Counted from the stretch's first letter, positions 17,013 through 24,403 are shown. The stretch is DNA of 64,000 nt from Herbidospora yilanensis (GCF_001570565.1 NZ_BBXE01000024.1:175440-239439); one strand, 5' to 3'. Program-made: numbers and translations. The notes: generated by a model not told the origin, from the letters alone.

Positions 17013-17758
17013 GCGGACCTCACCGTCCTGATTCCCGAACCGAAGAGCCGCTCGACCGGTCCGAGCCGGTCGGTCGCCCGCGCGGCCGCCTCCCGCCTGT
17101 CCATCTGATCCCTCTCCTGGTGTACGGCCAGCTCCGCCCCCGCCGCGGCGATCACCTTGGCCGGATCGGCCGGTCCGAAGCCGTCGCCGGCCCCCGGGAT
17201 GTTCTGCGCGAGCTGCCCCAGCAGCCGGAACGCGCCCGGTGAGACGTCGTCGAGCCGCATCAGGTGTTCGGCGAGCCGGACGGCCGAGGTCAGGAAGTCG
17301 GTGCGCGGGCTCAGCGGCCCGATGATCCGCTGGGGCAGCGCCCACGTGCTGAGCGCCAGTAAACCTCGGGCCGGGGACAGCAGTTCGGAGGTCAGCGCCG
17401 CGCACAGGTAGTAGGGCCGGGCGCCGGGCGCCGACCGGTAGGACTTCTCCTCGTCCCGCCGGAGGCTGGTGAGCTGGGTGTTGGCCATCTGGCCGCCGAA
17501 GAACGACTCGTCGACCGCGACGATCATCCTCGCGGCGGTGGGGGCGCCGAGCAGGGTCAGCGCCCGGTGGACCTGTTCGCGTACCGGAACCAGGGGGGGC
17601 TGGGTGGCGGGCTGCTCGACCTCGGCGTCCCACTGACGCTCGGCCTCCCGCAGCCGGGCCCGCAGCGCCCGCGCCTCGGCGTGCCGCCCGGCCGCCGTCG
17701 CCTGCCGGATGGCTTTCCTCAGCTTCCCCATCTGTGCTTCCAGCCCGTCCAGATCCAC
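17009..17758 (-). CDS. Unknown protein with N-terminal coiled coil, first gene of the operon
   Basis: A 249-residue protein of unknown function. Residues 2-50 form a charged coiled coil (LEAQMGKLRKAIRQA, EARALRARLREAERQWDAE). The middle contains a hydrophobic core (ARMIVAVDESFFGGQ, YYLCAALTSELL), where VAVDESFF could mark an acidic active or metal site. The GTG at 17758 is chosen because AAGG lies 9 bases upstream. A GTG at 17785 and an ATG at 17731 are alternatives. It heads the four-gene run and overlaps the nuclease gene by 4 bases. The promoter must lie in the gap holding the TTCCAG repeats. Confidence 0.5.
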   Translation of the reverse strand: MDLDGLEAQMGKLRKAIRQATAAGRHAEARALRARLREAERQWDAEVEQPATQPPLVPVREQVHRALTLLGAPTAARMIVAVDESFFGGQMANTQLTSLRRDEEKSYRSAPGARPYYLCAALTSELLSPARGLLALSTWALPQRIIGPLSPRTDFLTSAVRLAEHLMRLDDVSPGAFRLLGQLAQNIPGAGDGFGPADPAKVIAAAGAELAVHQERDQMDRREAAARATDRLGPVERLFGSGIRTVRSA

Positions 17759-17799
17759 GTTTCCGCACCTTAACAGCGGGCCCACGGAAAGCCAAGCTA

Positions 17800-17838
17800 T
17801 TCCAGTTGCTTCCAGTAATTTCCAGCATTACATTTCCA
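17800..17838. repeat. Helically phased TTCCAG repeats
   Basis: TTCCAG begins at 17800, 17810 and 17820, exactly 10 bases apart, and TTCCA begins again at 17834. The array lies in the 114-base divergent gap between the helicase-nuclease operon (-) and the unknown gene at 17873 (+). One repeat per helical turn places the copies on one face of DNA, as in operators for cooperatively binding regulators. Confidence 0.7.
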
Positions 17839-17872
17839 CAACCGAAGACACCCGCGAGAAGAGAGACGACCC

Positions 17873-18673
17873 ATGAGCCGCTGCCGCCCCCCGTTATCCC
17901 GGGCCGAACTCGACGCCCGGCTCGACGAGCGGATCGACACCCGCCCCGACGGAGACGCCGTGACGTGGTCGGTGGTCGTGCCGCCCGCCTGCCGCGCCGC
18001 CCACGCGCGGGCCGACCGCTTCCGCGTCAAGGTCGGCAGCGTGTCGGGCTACCGCCCCTCGGTCGACCCGGCCTACGTGCTGCAGCGTGCCCTCCTCCAG
18101 CCCGCCGGCGGGCGGGTGGCCGCGCTCCGGTCCGGGATCATCCGCATGTACGCTGGCCGGCAGGACATCGGCGGCGCCCGCGTGCCGGCCTGGCTGCAGG
18201 CGGTCATGGACGATCGCTGGGCCCTGGTCGACGGGGAGTGGCGCGCACTCGACCCCGGCCGGCTGGCCGACGCCCTGGCCCGCGTCCGCCCGCTCTTCGT
18301 TCCCGGCTGGGACCTGCCCGCCTGGCACCCGGGGGAGTCGCCCCGCGTCTACGCGGCCAACGCCGGCAACCTCCGCCCCGACCTGCTCGCCCTGCCCGGC
18401 GGCGACCTCGGCGACCTCCTGACCGCGCGGGGCGACCTGGTGTACGTGACCACGGCCGCCGGTCTCGGCCCGGTCGTGACCTCTGCGGTGAGGGCCGCCC
18501 GCGGCCGGTTCCCGGGCGGGGCGCGCCCCGCCCGGGTGGTCTTCGTCGTCCTGTCGGTCACCCCGGTGCCGCCGGAGCGGCTGTTCCCGCTGGTCCGGAT
18601 GTCGCTCGCGGACGCCGCCCGGACGCTCGGCGATCTCGGGGTGGGCGTCGAGGTCGTCGTACACCGCCCATAA
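17873..18673 (+). CDS. Unknown 266-residue protein
   Basis: I do not recognise this protein. It has no signal peptide or membrane span. It contains a hydrophobic beta strand followed by small residues (DLVYVTTAAGLGPVVTSAVRAARG) and a second strand (ARVVFVVLSVTPVPPERLF) in the C-terminal half, suggesting an alpha/beta fold. The N-terminal part is Arg-rich (RAELDARLDERIDTRPDGD). It is divergent from the helicase-nuclease operon across the TTCCAG array and may be coregulated with it. It also precedes the secreted peptides, but 77 bases with regulatory repeats lie between, so it need not be part of their operon. Confidence 0.55.
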   Translation: MSRCRPPLSRAELDARLDERIDTRPDGDAVTWSVVVPPACRAAHARADRFRVKVGSVSGYRPSVDPAYVLQRALLQPAGGRVAALRSGIIRMYAGRQDIGGARVPAWLQAVMDDRWALVDGEWRALDPGRLADALARVRPLFVPGWDLPAWHPGESPRVYAANAGNLRPDLLALPGGDLGDLLTARGDLVYVTTAAGLGPVVTSAVRAARGRFPGGARPARVVFVVLSVTPVPPERLFPLVRMSLADAARTLGDLGVGVEVVVHRP

Positions 18674-18680
18674 CCAGCCG

Positions 18681-18714
18681 ATATAAGTGGATATACGCCC
18701 GCTATACGCGGGCG
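18681..18714 (+). promoter_or_regulatory. SARP-type heptamer repeats upstream of the peptide genes
   Basis: Three related heptamers, ATATAAG (18681), ATATACG (18691) and CTATACG (18702), are spaced 10 and 11 bases apart. SARP regulators bind direct heptamers at about 11-base spacing near the -35 region. A 7-base inverted repeat, CGCCCGC-TATAC-GCGGGCG (18696-18714), overlaps the last copy. The first peptide ATG is 43 bases downstream. Similar TATACG elements lie near the SARP gene at 22612-22638. Confidence 0.6.
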
Positions 18715-18750
18715 TGTCACTCTGGCGTCTCACCTCTGACGGGGGACCAG

Positions 18751-18987
18751 ATGAGAGAAAGAGCACAAGCGGGCCTGACCGCCGTCGCGCTGACGGTCGG
18801 GGCTCTCGGGGCACTCAGCGCGCCCGCCGCCGCGGTCGAGCCGGTCGGCGGGGTCGTCATCGTCGGGATCAAGACCGACCCGACCAAATACCACCACGAC
18901 CCCATCGCATGCGGGGACAACATGCACTGGGGCAATCCCTACTGCGCCGACGACATCGACGAGACCACACGCGGGGGCGCCGAATGA
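18751..18987 (+). CDS. Small secreted peptide 1 with NMHWGN motif
   Basis: A 78-residue precursor. Residues 1-28 form a Sec signal (MRERAQAGLTAVALTVGALG then ALSAPAAA), with likely cleavage after AAA. The mature part of about 50 residues contains Cys-Gly-Asp-NMHWGN-Pro-Tyr-Cys, that is C-x2-NMHWGN-x2-C, so a disulfide could close a 10-residue loop. It ends in an acidic tail. GGGGGA lies 4 bases before the ATG. Its stop overlaps the ATG of peptide 2 by 4 bases. I know no family with this motif. Its role could be signalling, an antimicrobial or a substrate for maturation. The gene is supported by signal, RBS and motif repetition in two neighbours. Confidence 0.8.
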   Translation: MRERAQAGLTAVALTVGALGALSAPAAAVEPVGGVVIVGIKTDPTKYHHDPIACGDNMHWGNPYCADDIDETTRGGAE

Positions 18988-19181
18988 ACCTGAAGCAGAG
19001 CCGCAAGGCCGTGGTGGTCGCCGCGCTGGCCGTGGGCGGGCTCGGGGTGTCCGGCACGTCCGCCCTCGCGGCGCCGGGGCCGCTGCCGCCTCCTCCGTGC
19101 GACTACGCTGTCGACCCCGACGACTGCGTCGTCCCGCCGGACCCCAACATGCACTGGGGTAACGAGCCTCCCAGCGACTGA
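18984..19181 (+). CDS. Small secreted peptide 2 with NMHWGN motif
   Basis: A 65-residue precursor whose ATG overlaps the stop of peptide 1. The signal is MNLKQSRKAVVVAALAVGG followed by LGVSGTSALAAPG. The mature part of about 35 residues is Pro-rich, with a Cys pair (CDYAVDPDDC) ahead of the motif and PDPNMHWGNEPPSD at the very C-terminus. Unlike its neighbours it lacks the Cys residues flanking NMHWGN: both positions are Pro. The motif without its flanking disulfide suggests that NMHWGN itself is the recognised part. Confidence 0.8.
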   Translation: MNLKQSRKAVVVAALAVGGLGVSGTSALAAPGPLPPPPCDYAVDPDDCVVPPDPNMHWGNEPPSD

Positions 19182-19190
19182 TGTCGGCGT

Positions 19191-19222
19191 GCGTGTCACG
19201 GAGTCCCATTCCTGACGGGGGA
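19191..19222 (+). repeat. Duplicated peptide-gene leader
   Basis: GCGTGTCAC (19191) and CTGACGGGGGA (19212) here repeat GCGTGTCAC (18712) and CTGACGGGGGA (18736) ahead of peptide 1. The blocks are 21 and 24 bases apart at the two sites. The second block includes the ribosome binding site. The shared upstream block is not needed for translation and may be a promoter or control element. Confidence 0.55.
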
Positions 19223-19228
19223 ATCACC

Positions 19229-19384
19229 ATGAAGAAGAGTGTGAAAGCCGGACTGATCGTCTTCGTGCTGGCCGCCGGCGCACTCGCGGGCCTCGCCGGG
19301 CCCGCGTCGGCCGTGCCGTGGAGCGAGGTCATCTTCGACCTGTGCCCGGAGAACATGCACTGGGGCAACGGCGAGTGCCCCTGA
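19229..19384 (+). CDS. Small secreted peptide 3 with NMHWGN motif
   Basis: A 51-residue precursor, the smallest of the three. The signal is MKKSVKAGLIVFVLAAGALA followed by GLAGPASA, with cleavage after ASA. The mature peptide is only about 23 residues (start VPWSEVIFDL) and ends Cys-Pro-Glu-NMHWGN-Gly-Glu-Cys-Pro, the same C-x2-NMHWGN-x2-C as peptide 1. GGGGGA lies 6 bases before the ATG. Its 47-base leader shares two blocks with the leader of peptide 1, suggesting gene duplication with the leader. A strong hairpin follows. Confidence 0.8.
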   Translation: MKKSVKAGLIVFVLAAGALAGLAGPASAVPWSEVIFDLCPENMHWGNGECP

Positions 19385-19403
19385 CGTCTCCGCCCGGTGA
19401 CTT

Positions 19404-19434
19404 CCGCCGGCCACCGACGGTGGGCGGCCGGCGG
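19404..19434. terminator. Bidirectional hairpin between peptide genes and SARP gene
   Basis: CCGCCGGCC and GGCCGGCGG form a 9-base perfect stem around a 13-base loop in the 61-base convergent gap. No U-run follows, as is common in actinomycetes. Confidence 0.7.
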
Positions 19435-19445
19435 ATGGGAGCGGC

Positions 19446-22400
19446 CTACTCGGGGCGGGGCGCGAGCCTCGCCGCCAGCTTCGCGGCCTCGGGGGAGTCG
19501 AGGCTGAGGAGCAGGGAGTGGGCCGTCTCCCACAGGGCCCGCGCGGCGTCCTCGTCGCCCCTCCTGCGGAGGGTGAGGGCGAGGGCGTCCATCGCGCGGG
19601 CCCGCCAGACCGTGTTGTCCATCTCGGCGAACAACGTCACCGCTCGTTCGAGATGCGGCACCGCCGCGCCGAGGTCATCGCCGGACTCGTAGAGGGAGCC
19701 GAGTCCGAGAGACGCGCTGGCCTCGGCGAACTGGTCGCCGACCCGTTGCGCGGCGGCGACGGCGGCCGTCATCGAGGTCTCGGCCGCCTGCGGCTGCCCG
19801 GAGGCGAGCTGCGCCTGGCCGAGGCCGCGCAGCAGGTAGGCCTCGCCGACGAGGTCACCGATGGCGCGCACCAGCGGCAGTGCCGCCGCGAACGCGTCGC
19901 GTGCCGGTCCGGGGCGTTCCTGCCGCAGGTAGGCGTCGCCGAGCCGGAACAGCGCCTGCGCCTGGCCGCGCCGGTTGCCGATGTCCTCGAAGGTGCGCAG
20001 CGCGTCGCGCAGCAGCGTCTCGGCCTCGGCGAACACGCCCTCCTCCAGCCGGATCTGGGCCATCCCGATGCCCGAGTGGGCCTGGGCGGCCCGGTCGCCG
20101 GCCTCGCTGAGCAGGTCGGCCGCCTCCTTGTAGCGGTGGTGGGCACGTTCGGGGGTGCCGGTGATGCGGTCGAGCAGCGCCAGGTTGCGCAGCGCCAGCC
20201 CCACGCCGTGGTCGGCGCCGAGGGCCTCGAACCGGGCCGAGGAGTCCTCCAGCAGGTCGGCCGCCGTGGCGTACTCCTGCCGGAACAGGGCCAGGCTGCC
20301 CAGGCCGTACACCATCGCGGCCTCTCCGAGCCCGTCGCCCGCGGCGCGGGCGGCGGCGAGCGCGACCTCGTGGGTGGACCGCCAGTCGTCGAACAGGCTG
20401 CGCGCCTCGAAGAGCGTCACGCACGTCATCGCGAGCTCCCAGGCGAGCGAGGCCAGCCCCAGGTCGGCGGCCTGCGAGACGGCCGCCACGAGCCCGGCCC
20501 GCTCGGCGGCCAGCCACTCGATCGGCTCGCCCAGCAGCGTGTCGGCCAGCGCCGGATCGGGCGCCCGGCGCGGCGTGCCCCCGCGCAGCACGGCGAAGTC
20601 GCCGCCGTATTCGCGCCGGTGGGCCTCCTGCGCCAGCGACAACCACAGGGCGAGCGAGCGGCCCATCGCGTCGGCGCGGGCGGCGGCGTCGTCCTCCTCC
20701 ATGGCGCGTTCGCGCGCGAACAGGCGTACCAGGTCGTGGAAGCGGTAGCGCACCCCGCCCGCGCCCTCCTGCGCCACCACTTCGAGCAACTGCGCCGCGA
20801 CGAGCTGCTCGAACAGTTCCCCGAGCGCCTCGCGGCCGATGCCGAGCAGCGGCCCGCCGGCCCATTCGCCGAAGTCGGGCACCCCGAGCAGGCTCAGCCG
20901 CCGGAACAGCGTCGCCGCCGCCGGGTCGAGGTCGCGGTAGCTGAGCCCGAAGTTGGCCCGCACCCGCACCCCGCCGTGGCTGAGCTCGCTGAGCCGGTTC
21001 CGTTCGTCGGCCAGGTGACCGGCCAGCACGCCCGCGGTGAGGCGGGTGCGCCCGGCCAGCCGGGCCCCGGCGATGCGCAGCGCCAGCGGCAGCCCGCCGC
21101 ACAACTCGCTCAGCCGGGCCAGTTCGGGGTCGGCCGGGTCGACCGCGCCCCCGGCCAGGCCCGCCAGCACGGCCACGCCTTCGAGGTCGCCGAGGGTGTT
21201 GACCTGGAGGATGTCGGCGCGTTCCTGCGCCACCAGCCCGTCGAGCCCGTCGCGGCTGGTCACCATGACCGCGCACCCGGGAGAGCCGGGCAGCAGCGGC
21301 CGGACCTGCCCGGCGTCGCGGGCGTTGTCGAGCACGAGCAGCACCCGCCGCCGCGACAACACGCTGCGCAGCAGCCCGGCCCGTTCGTCGACGTCGTCGG
21401 GGATCCGGCTGCCCGGCACGCCGAGCGCCCGCAGGAACCGGTCGACCACCTGCCGGGGGGCCAGCGGTTCGGCGTCCTCGGCGTAGCCGCGCAGGTCGAC
21501 GTAGAGCTGTCCGTCGGCGAAGCGGCCGGAGACCCGGTGGGCCCAGTGGACCGCGAGCCCGGTCTTGCCGACGCCGCCCATGCCGGTGAGCCCGAGGAAG
21601 GCCGGCACGCCCTGGCTCTGCCGCAGGTCGAGCAGCCGGTCGAGTTCGGCGAGCTCCTCGGCCCTGCCGACGAAGTCGGCGACGTCGTGGGGGAGCTGCG
21701 CGGGCGTGGGGAACAGGGCCGGCCCGGTCTTGGGCTCGGCCGGGCGCGGCGCGGACGTGCCGGAGTCGCCGCGCAGGATCTCCTCGTGCAGCGCCCGCAG
21801 TTCGGCGCCGGGTTCGAGGCCGAGCTCGCCGATGAGGACGCGCCGCCCCTCGCGGAAGGTCTCCAGCGCCTCGGCCCGCCGCCCGGCCCGGTGCAGGGCC
21901 AGCATCAGATGGGCCCGCAGCCGTTCACGGGTCGGGTGCTCGGCCACCAGGCCGGTGAGCTCGCCGATGAGGTCCTCGTGGCGGCCCAGCGCCAGGTCGG
22001 CGGTGATCCGCAATTCGGCCGCCCGTAACCGCGCCTCTTCCAGGCGGGTTGCGGCGGGCCAGATCGCGGGGTGGTCGGCGAGGTCGCCGTAGGCCGGGCC
22101 GCGCCACATCTCCAGGGCCCTGGCCAGCAGCCGCCGCCCGGTGGCGGGGTCGCCCCCGCTCATCGCCCGCGCGCCCTCGGCGGTGAGGGCCTCGAAGTCG
22201 GCCGCGTCGAGCTCGCCGGGGCCGACCGCGAGGGCGTAGCCGGAGGGGTGGCGGACCACCCGGTCGCGGTCGCCCAGGGCCTTGCGCAGGTGGTAGACGT
22301 ACAGGCGAAGGTTCTCGTGGGCCGAGGCCGGAGGTTCCTCCCAGAGTGCCCCGATCAGGCGGGAACCCGCCGTCGGAGCGTTGGCGTTGCCGATCAGCAC

Positions 22401-22490
22401 GGCCAGCAGCAGCCGTTGTTTCTCCGACCGCAGCGGCACCTGCGCGCCGTCGATCGTGATGTCGAGGGGACCGAGAACGCGAAGCCTCAT
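19446..22490 (-). CDS. AfsR/SARP-type regulator with NB-ARC and TPR domains
   Basis: A 1014-residue multidomain activator. Residues 1-90 are an OmpR-like winged helix, and 95-245 the bacterial transcriptional activator domain (EEARLRAAELRITADLALG, ELGLEPGAELRALHEEIL). A P-loop NB-ARC ATPase follows from about 270, with GMGGVGKTGLAVHWA near 300, VLLVLDNARD as Walker B and GGLPLALRIAGARL. From about 640 to the end there are repeated TPR-like helices (GVGLALRNLALLDR, GIGMAQIRLEEG, RGQAQALFRLGDAYL). This is the AfsR architecture, in which TPRs sense a signal and the winged helix binds heptamer repeats. The ATG at 22490 follows AAGG by 5 bases, and the GTG at 22496 has no room for a ribosome site. 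It converges with the three peptide genes. Confidence 0.92.
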   Translation of the reverse strand: MRLRVLGPLDITIDGAQVPLRSEKQRLLLAVLIGNANAPTAGSRLIGALWEEPPASAHENLRLYVYHLRKALGDRDRVVRHPSGYALAVGPGELDAADFEALTAEGARAMSGGDPATGRRLLARALEMWRGPAYGDLADHPAIWPAATRLEEARLRAAELRITADLALGRHEDLIGELTGLVAEHPTRERLRAHLMLALHRAGRRAEALETFREGRRVLIGELGLEPGAELRALHEEILRGDSGTSAPRPAEPKTGPALFPTPAQLPHDVADFVGRAEELAELDRLLDLRQSQGVPAFLGLTGMGGVGKTGLAVHWAHRVSGRFADGQLYVDLRGYAEDAEPLAPRQVVDRFLRALGVPGSRIPDDVDERAGLLRSVLSRRRVLLVLDNARDAGQVRPLLPGSPGCAVMVTSRDGLDGLVAQERADILQVNTLGDLEGVAVLAGLAGGAVDPADPELARLSELCGGLPLALRIAGARLAGRTRLTAGVLAGHLADERNRLSELSHGGVRVRANFGLSYRDLDPAAATLFRRLSLLGVPDFGEWAGGPLLGIGREALGELFEQLVAAQLLEVVAQEGAGGVRYRFHDLVRLFARERAMEEDDAAARADAMGRSLALWLSLAQEAHRREYGGDFAVLRGGTPRRAPDPALADTLLGEPIEWLAAERAGLVAAVSQAADLGLASLAWELAMTCVTLFEARSLFDDWRSTHEVALAAARAAGDGLGEAAMVYGLGSLALFRQEYATAADLLEDSSARFEALGADHGVGLALRNLALLDRITGTPERAHHRYKEAADLLSEAGDRAAQAHSGIGMAQIRLEEGVFAEAETLLRDALRTFEDIGNRRGQAQALFRLGDAYLRQERPGPARDAFAAALPLVRAIGDLVGEAYLLRGLGQAQLASGQPQAAETSMTAAVAAAQRVGDQFAEASASLGLGSLYESGDDLGAAVPHLERAVTLFAEMDNTVWRARAMDALALTLRRRGDEDAARALWETAHSLLLSLDSPEAAKLAARLAPRPE

Positions 22491-22834
22491 CGCCACCTTC
22501 GGGGGTGATCTCCGGGAGTGAGATGCACCTTACCGGTCGATCGTTATATGTGCCTTATCCATTATCGGATCGAGTCAAGAGCCATATATCCCACAAATGT
22601 CGACACTGCTATATACGCCCCTCATACCGGCTATACGGCAAAAATGCACCGGTGCCACATGGCTGCCTCGGCTCCGGTCGTGGCTGAGATGTCCCGTCCC
22701 CGGGCGGTCTCGTCAGCGTCCTTCTCTCCCTTTCCCCTCTCGTGGCCCTGCCCGCTCCGGCGGTGGCGGTGCCCGTTCCGACCCCACCGCCCCGCGGTTC
22801 CTGATGCAGCCGGGAGCCGTCCTACGATCAGGGC
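22491..22834. other. 344-base divergent regulatory region
   Basis: The half nearest the SARP gene (22530-22645) is AT-rich and holds TTATAT, CATATATC and TATACG elements plus TTGACT read on the minus strand (22579-22574), a candidate -35. The other half is GC-rich and holds no gene I can support. TACGAT just before 22835 could be the -10 of a nearly leaderless DUF2087 transcript. Confidence 0.5.
22612..22638. promoter_or_regulatory. TATACG heptamers near the SARP gene
   Basis: TATACGC (22612), CATACCG (22623) and TATACGG (22632) repeat at 11 and 9 bases. They resemble the heptamers before the peptide genes. Read on the plus strand they have the same orientation as there, which points toward the DUF2087 gene. 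Read divergently they lie 122 bases before the SARP start. They are consistent with one regulator binding both loci. Confidence 0.5.
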
Positions 22835-23104
22835 ATGAGTGCCGAGATCAGCCAAGAAGTCGTCGAACGGTTCCTGGTCGGGGGCCGCCTGGTGCAGATG
22901 CCCGCGAAACACGCGGTCCGCCTGGCGGTCCTCGACCGGGTCGCCCAGTCGTTCGAGATCGGGGTGCGCTACTCCGAGAAGGAGGTCAACGAGGTCCTCG
23001 CCGGGTTCTTCGACGACTACGCCGCCCTGCGCCGCTACCTCATCGATAATGACCTGTTGTCCAGGGCGGACGGGGTCTACTGGCGCAGCGGCGGCACCGT
23101 CTGA
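22835..23104 (+). CDS. DUF2087 domain protein
   Basis: An 89-residue protein fitting the DUF2087 family: RFLVGGRLVQMPAKHAVRLAVLD, RYSEKEVNEVLAGFFDDYAALRRYLIDNDLL and final DGVYWRSGG. The family is a small winged-helix-like domain often attached to ArsR regulators. Here it stands alone. The start has almost no Shine-Dalgarno and lies 7 bases after TACGAT, so it may be read from a near-leaderless mRNA. Its DNA or protein target is unknown. Confidence 0.8.
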   Translation: MSAEISQEVVERFLVGGRLVQMPAKHAVRLAVLDRVAQSFEIGVRYSEKEVNEVLAGFFDDYAALRRYLIDNDLLSRADGVYWRSGGTV

Positions 23105-23132
23105 ACCACCACGTCTCGGGTAATAAGGGGCC

Positions 23133-24077
23133 ATGCGGGTGAGTCGATGGAGCGATCTTCGCCTGCGTCATCCCTGGATCGACCACCACGTCCGCGCGGT
23201 CCTGCGGTTCGACCAGGCCGACGGCGGCCGCCTGTCGGCGGGCATGACCTACTACGCCTTCTTCGCGATCTTCGCGCTGGGCCTGCTCGCCTTCGTGATC
23301 ATGGGCCACGTCTGGGACACCCCCGGCGCGCTGGCCCAGGTCGCCGACTACCTGGCCGACACCTTCCCCCGCCTCGACGTCGCGGCCCTGCGCGACGCCC
23401 GCGACACGGCCGGCTGGATCGCCCTGTTCGGCCTCCCGCTGACCGGCCTGTTCTGGGTCGACTCGATGCGGTCGTGCAGCCGCGCGGTGTGGGGCCTGAA
23501 CGAATATCCGGGCCGGTTCGTCACGCGCTGGCTCATCGACCTGGGTGTGCTGGCGGCGCTGGGGCTGCTGCTCGCGGCGTCGCTGGCACTGTCGTTCGGC
23601 GCGCAGTCGGCGCTGCTCTGGGTGACCGGCCACACCGTCGGCCCCGACGCCCCGTCGGCCCGGTTCGCGCTCCAGGCCGCCGCGTTCGGCCTGGGCTTCG
23701 CGGTCAACCTGCTGCTGTCGGCCGCGCTGCTGACACTGGCGCCGAGGCTGCGCCTGTCGCCGCGCCGGGTGATCGGCCCCGCGCTGATCATCACGGTCGG
23801 GCTGGAGGTGCTGAAGACGGCCGGGCAGCTCTACTTCAACCTGAGCTCGTCGAACCCGGCCTACACGGTGGTGGCCGGCGCGGTGGGCATGCTGCTGTTC
23901 CTGAAGCTCATGAACGTGCTGATCCTGTACGCCGCCGCCCACGCCGCCACCAGCGGCCACGGCACCGTGGTCGACCTCGCCACGGGCCGCCGCGTCAGGC
24001 CAGCCGCATCCAGTTCTGACCACGTTGCACAACCCCAGCCCGATTCGTCCGAATCCCTCTCGACGCCAGCTCAGTGA
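23133..24077 (+). CDS. YihY/virulence factor BrkB family membrane protein
   Basis: A 314-residue inner-membrane protein with about six hydrophobic spans: AGMTYYAFFAIFALGLLAFV near residue 35, WIALFGLPLTGLFWV near 95, then around 135, 185, 215 and 250 (YTVVAGAVGMLLFLKLMNVL). The family was once called ribonuclease BN but has no nuclease activity shown. AAGGGG precedes the ATG. The last 45 residues are polar and low in conservation, and their DNA overlaps the convergent next gene by 83 bases. Confidence 0.85.
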   Translation: MRVSRWSDLRLRHPWIDHHVRAVLRFDQADGGRLSAGMTYYAFFAIFALGLLAFVIMGHVWDTPGALAQVADYLADTFPRLDVAALRDARDTAGWIALFGLPLTGLFWVDSMRSCSRAVWGLNEYPGRFVTRWLIDLGVLAALGLLLAASLALSFGAQSALLWVTGHTVGPDAPSARFALQAAAFGLGFAVNLLLSAALLTLAPRLRLSPRRVIGPALIITVGLEVLKTAGQLYFNLSSSNPAYTVVAGAVGMLLFLKLMNVLILYAAAHAATSGHGTVVDLATGRRVRPAASSSDHVAQPQPDSSESLSTPAQ

Positions 24078-24351
24078 TCAACCGCCCCGGATCCCGGGGC
24101 GTGACCGACGGGACGATCCGGGCGCCCACGTCGATCCACAGGGCCATCCGGCGGCGGTGACGGTGGCGGTCGAGGTTGTACCAGTGCACGAAGTCGCCGG
24201 TGCCCCACAACCGCCGGCTCCCGTTGGGCAGCGGGACCGCGTTGACCGCCCGGATGGCCCTCAGGGAGATCCTCTTGTCGCCGCCCCAGAGGTAGTACGT
24301 CCTGATGATCAGCTCGGTGTCCGTGCAGGTCACCAGTCCGTCGTCATACAT
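23995..24351 (-). CDS. Small hypothetical protein, PH-like fold possible
   Basis: A 118-residue protein starting MYDDGLVTCTDTELIIRTYYLWGG. Alternating short beta strands (LIIRTYYL, KRISLRAIRAV, RRLWGTGDFVHWYNLD, MALWIDVG) and a C-terminal helix (DPGRLITELASRG) suggest a pleckstrin-like domain as in many small bacterial PH proteins. No signal or membrane span. It overlaps the end of the YihY gene tail to tail, which makes either end slightly uncertain. Function is unknown. Confidence 0.6.
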   Translation of the reverse strand: MYDDGLVTCTDTELIIRTYYLWGGDKRISLRAIRAVNAVPLPNGSRRLWGTGDFVHWYNLDRHRHRRRMALWIDVGARIVPSVTPRDPGRLITELASRGIRTNRAGVVQRGQNWMRLA

Positions 24352-24403
24352 AGTCCGAACATATACCCAGGTCAACCGGGGGATCCCCGCTGTCCCCCGA
24401 GAC

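Noticed and set aside
19518..22028. 836-codon open frame on the plus strand opposite the SARP gene
   Set aside because: Composition is Arg/Gly/Gln-rich without motifs, while the minus strand gives a clear AfsR-type protein.
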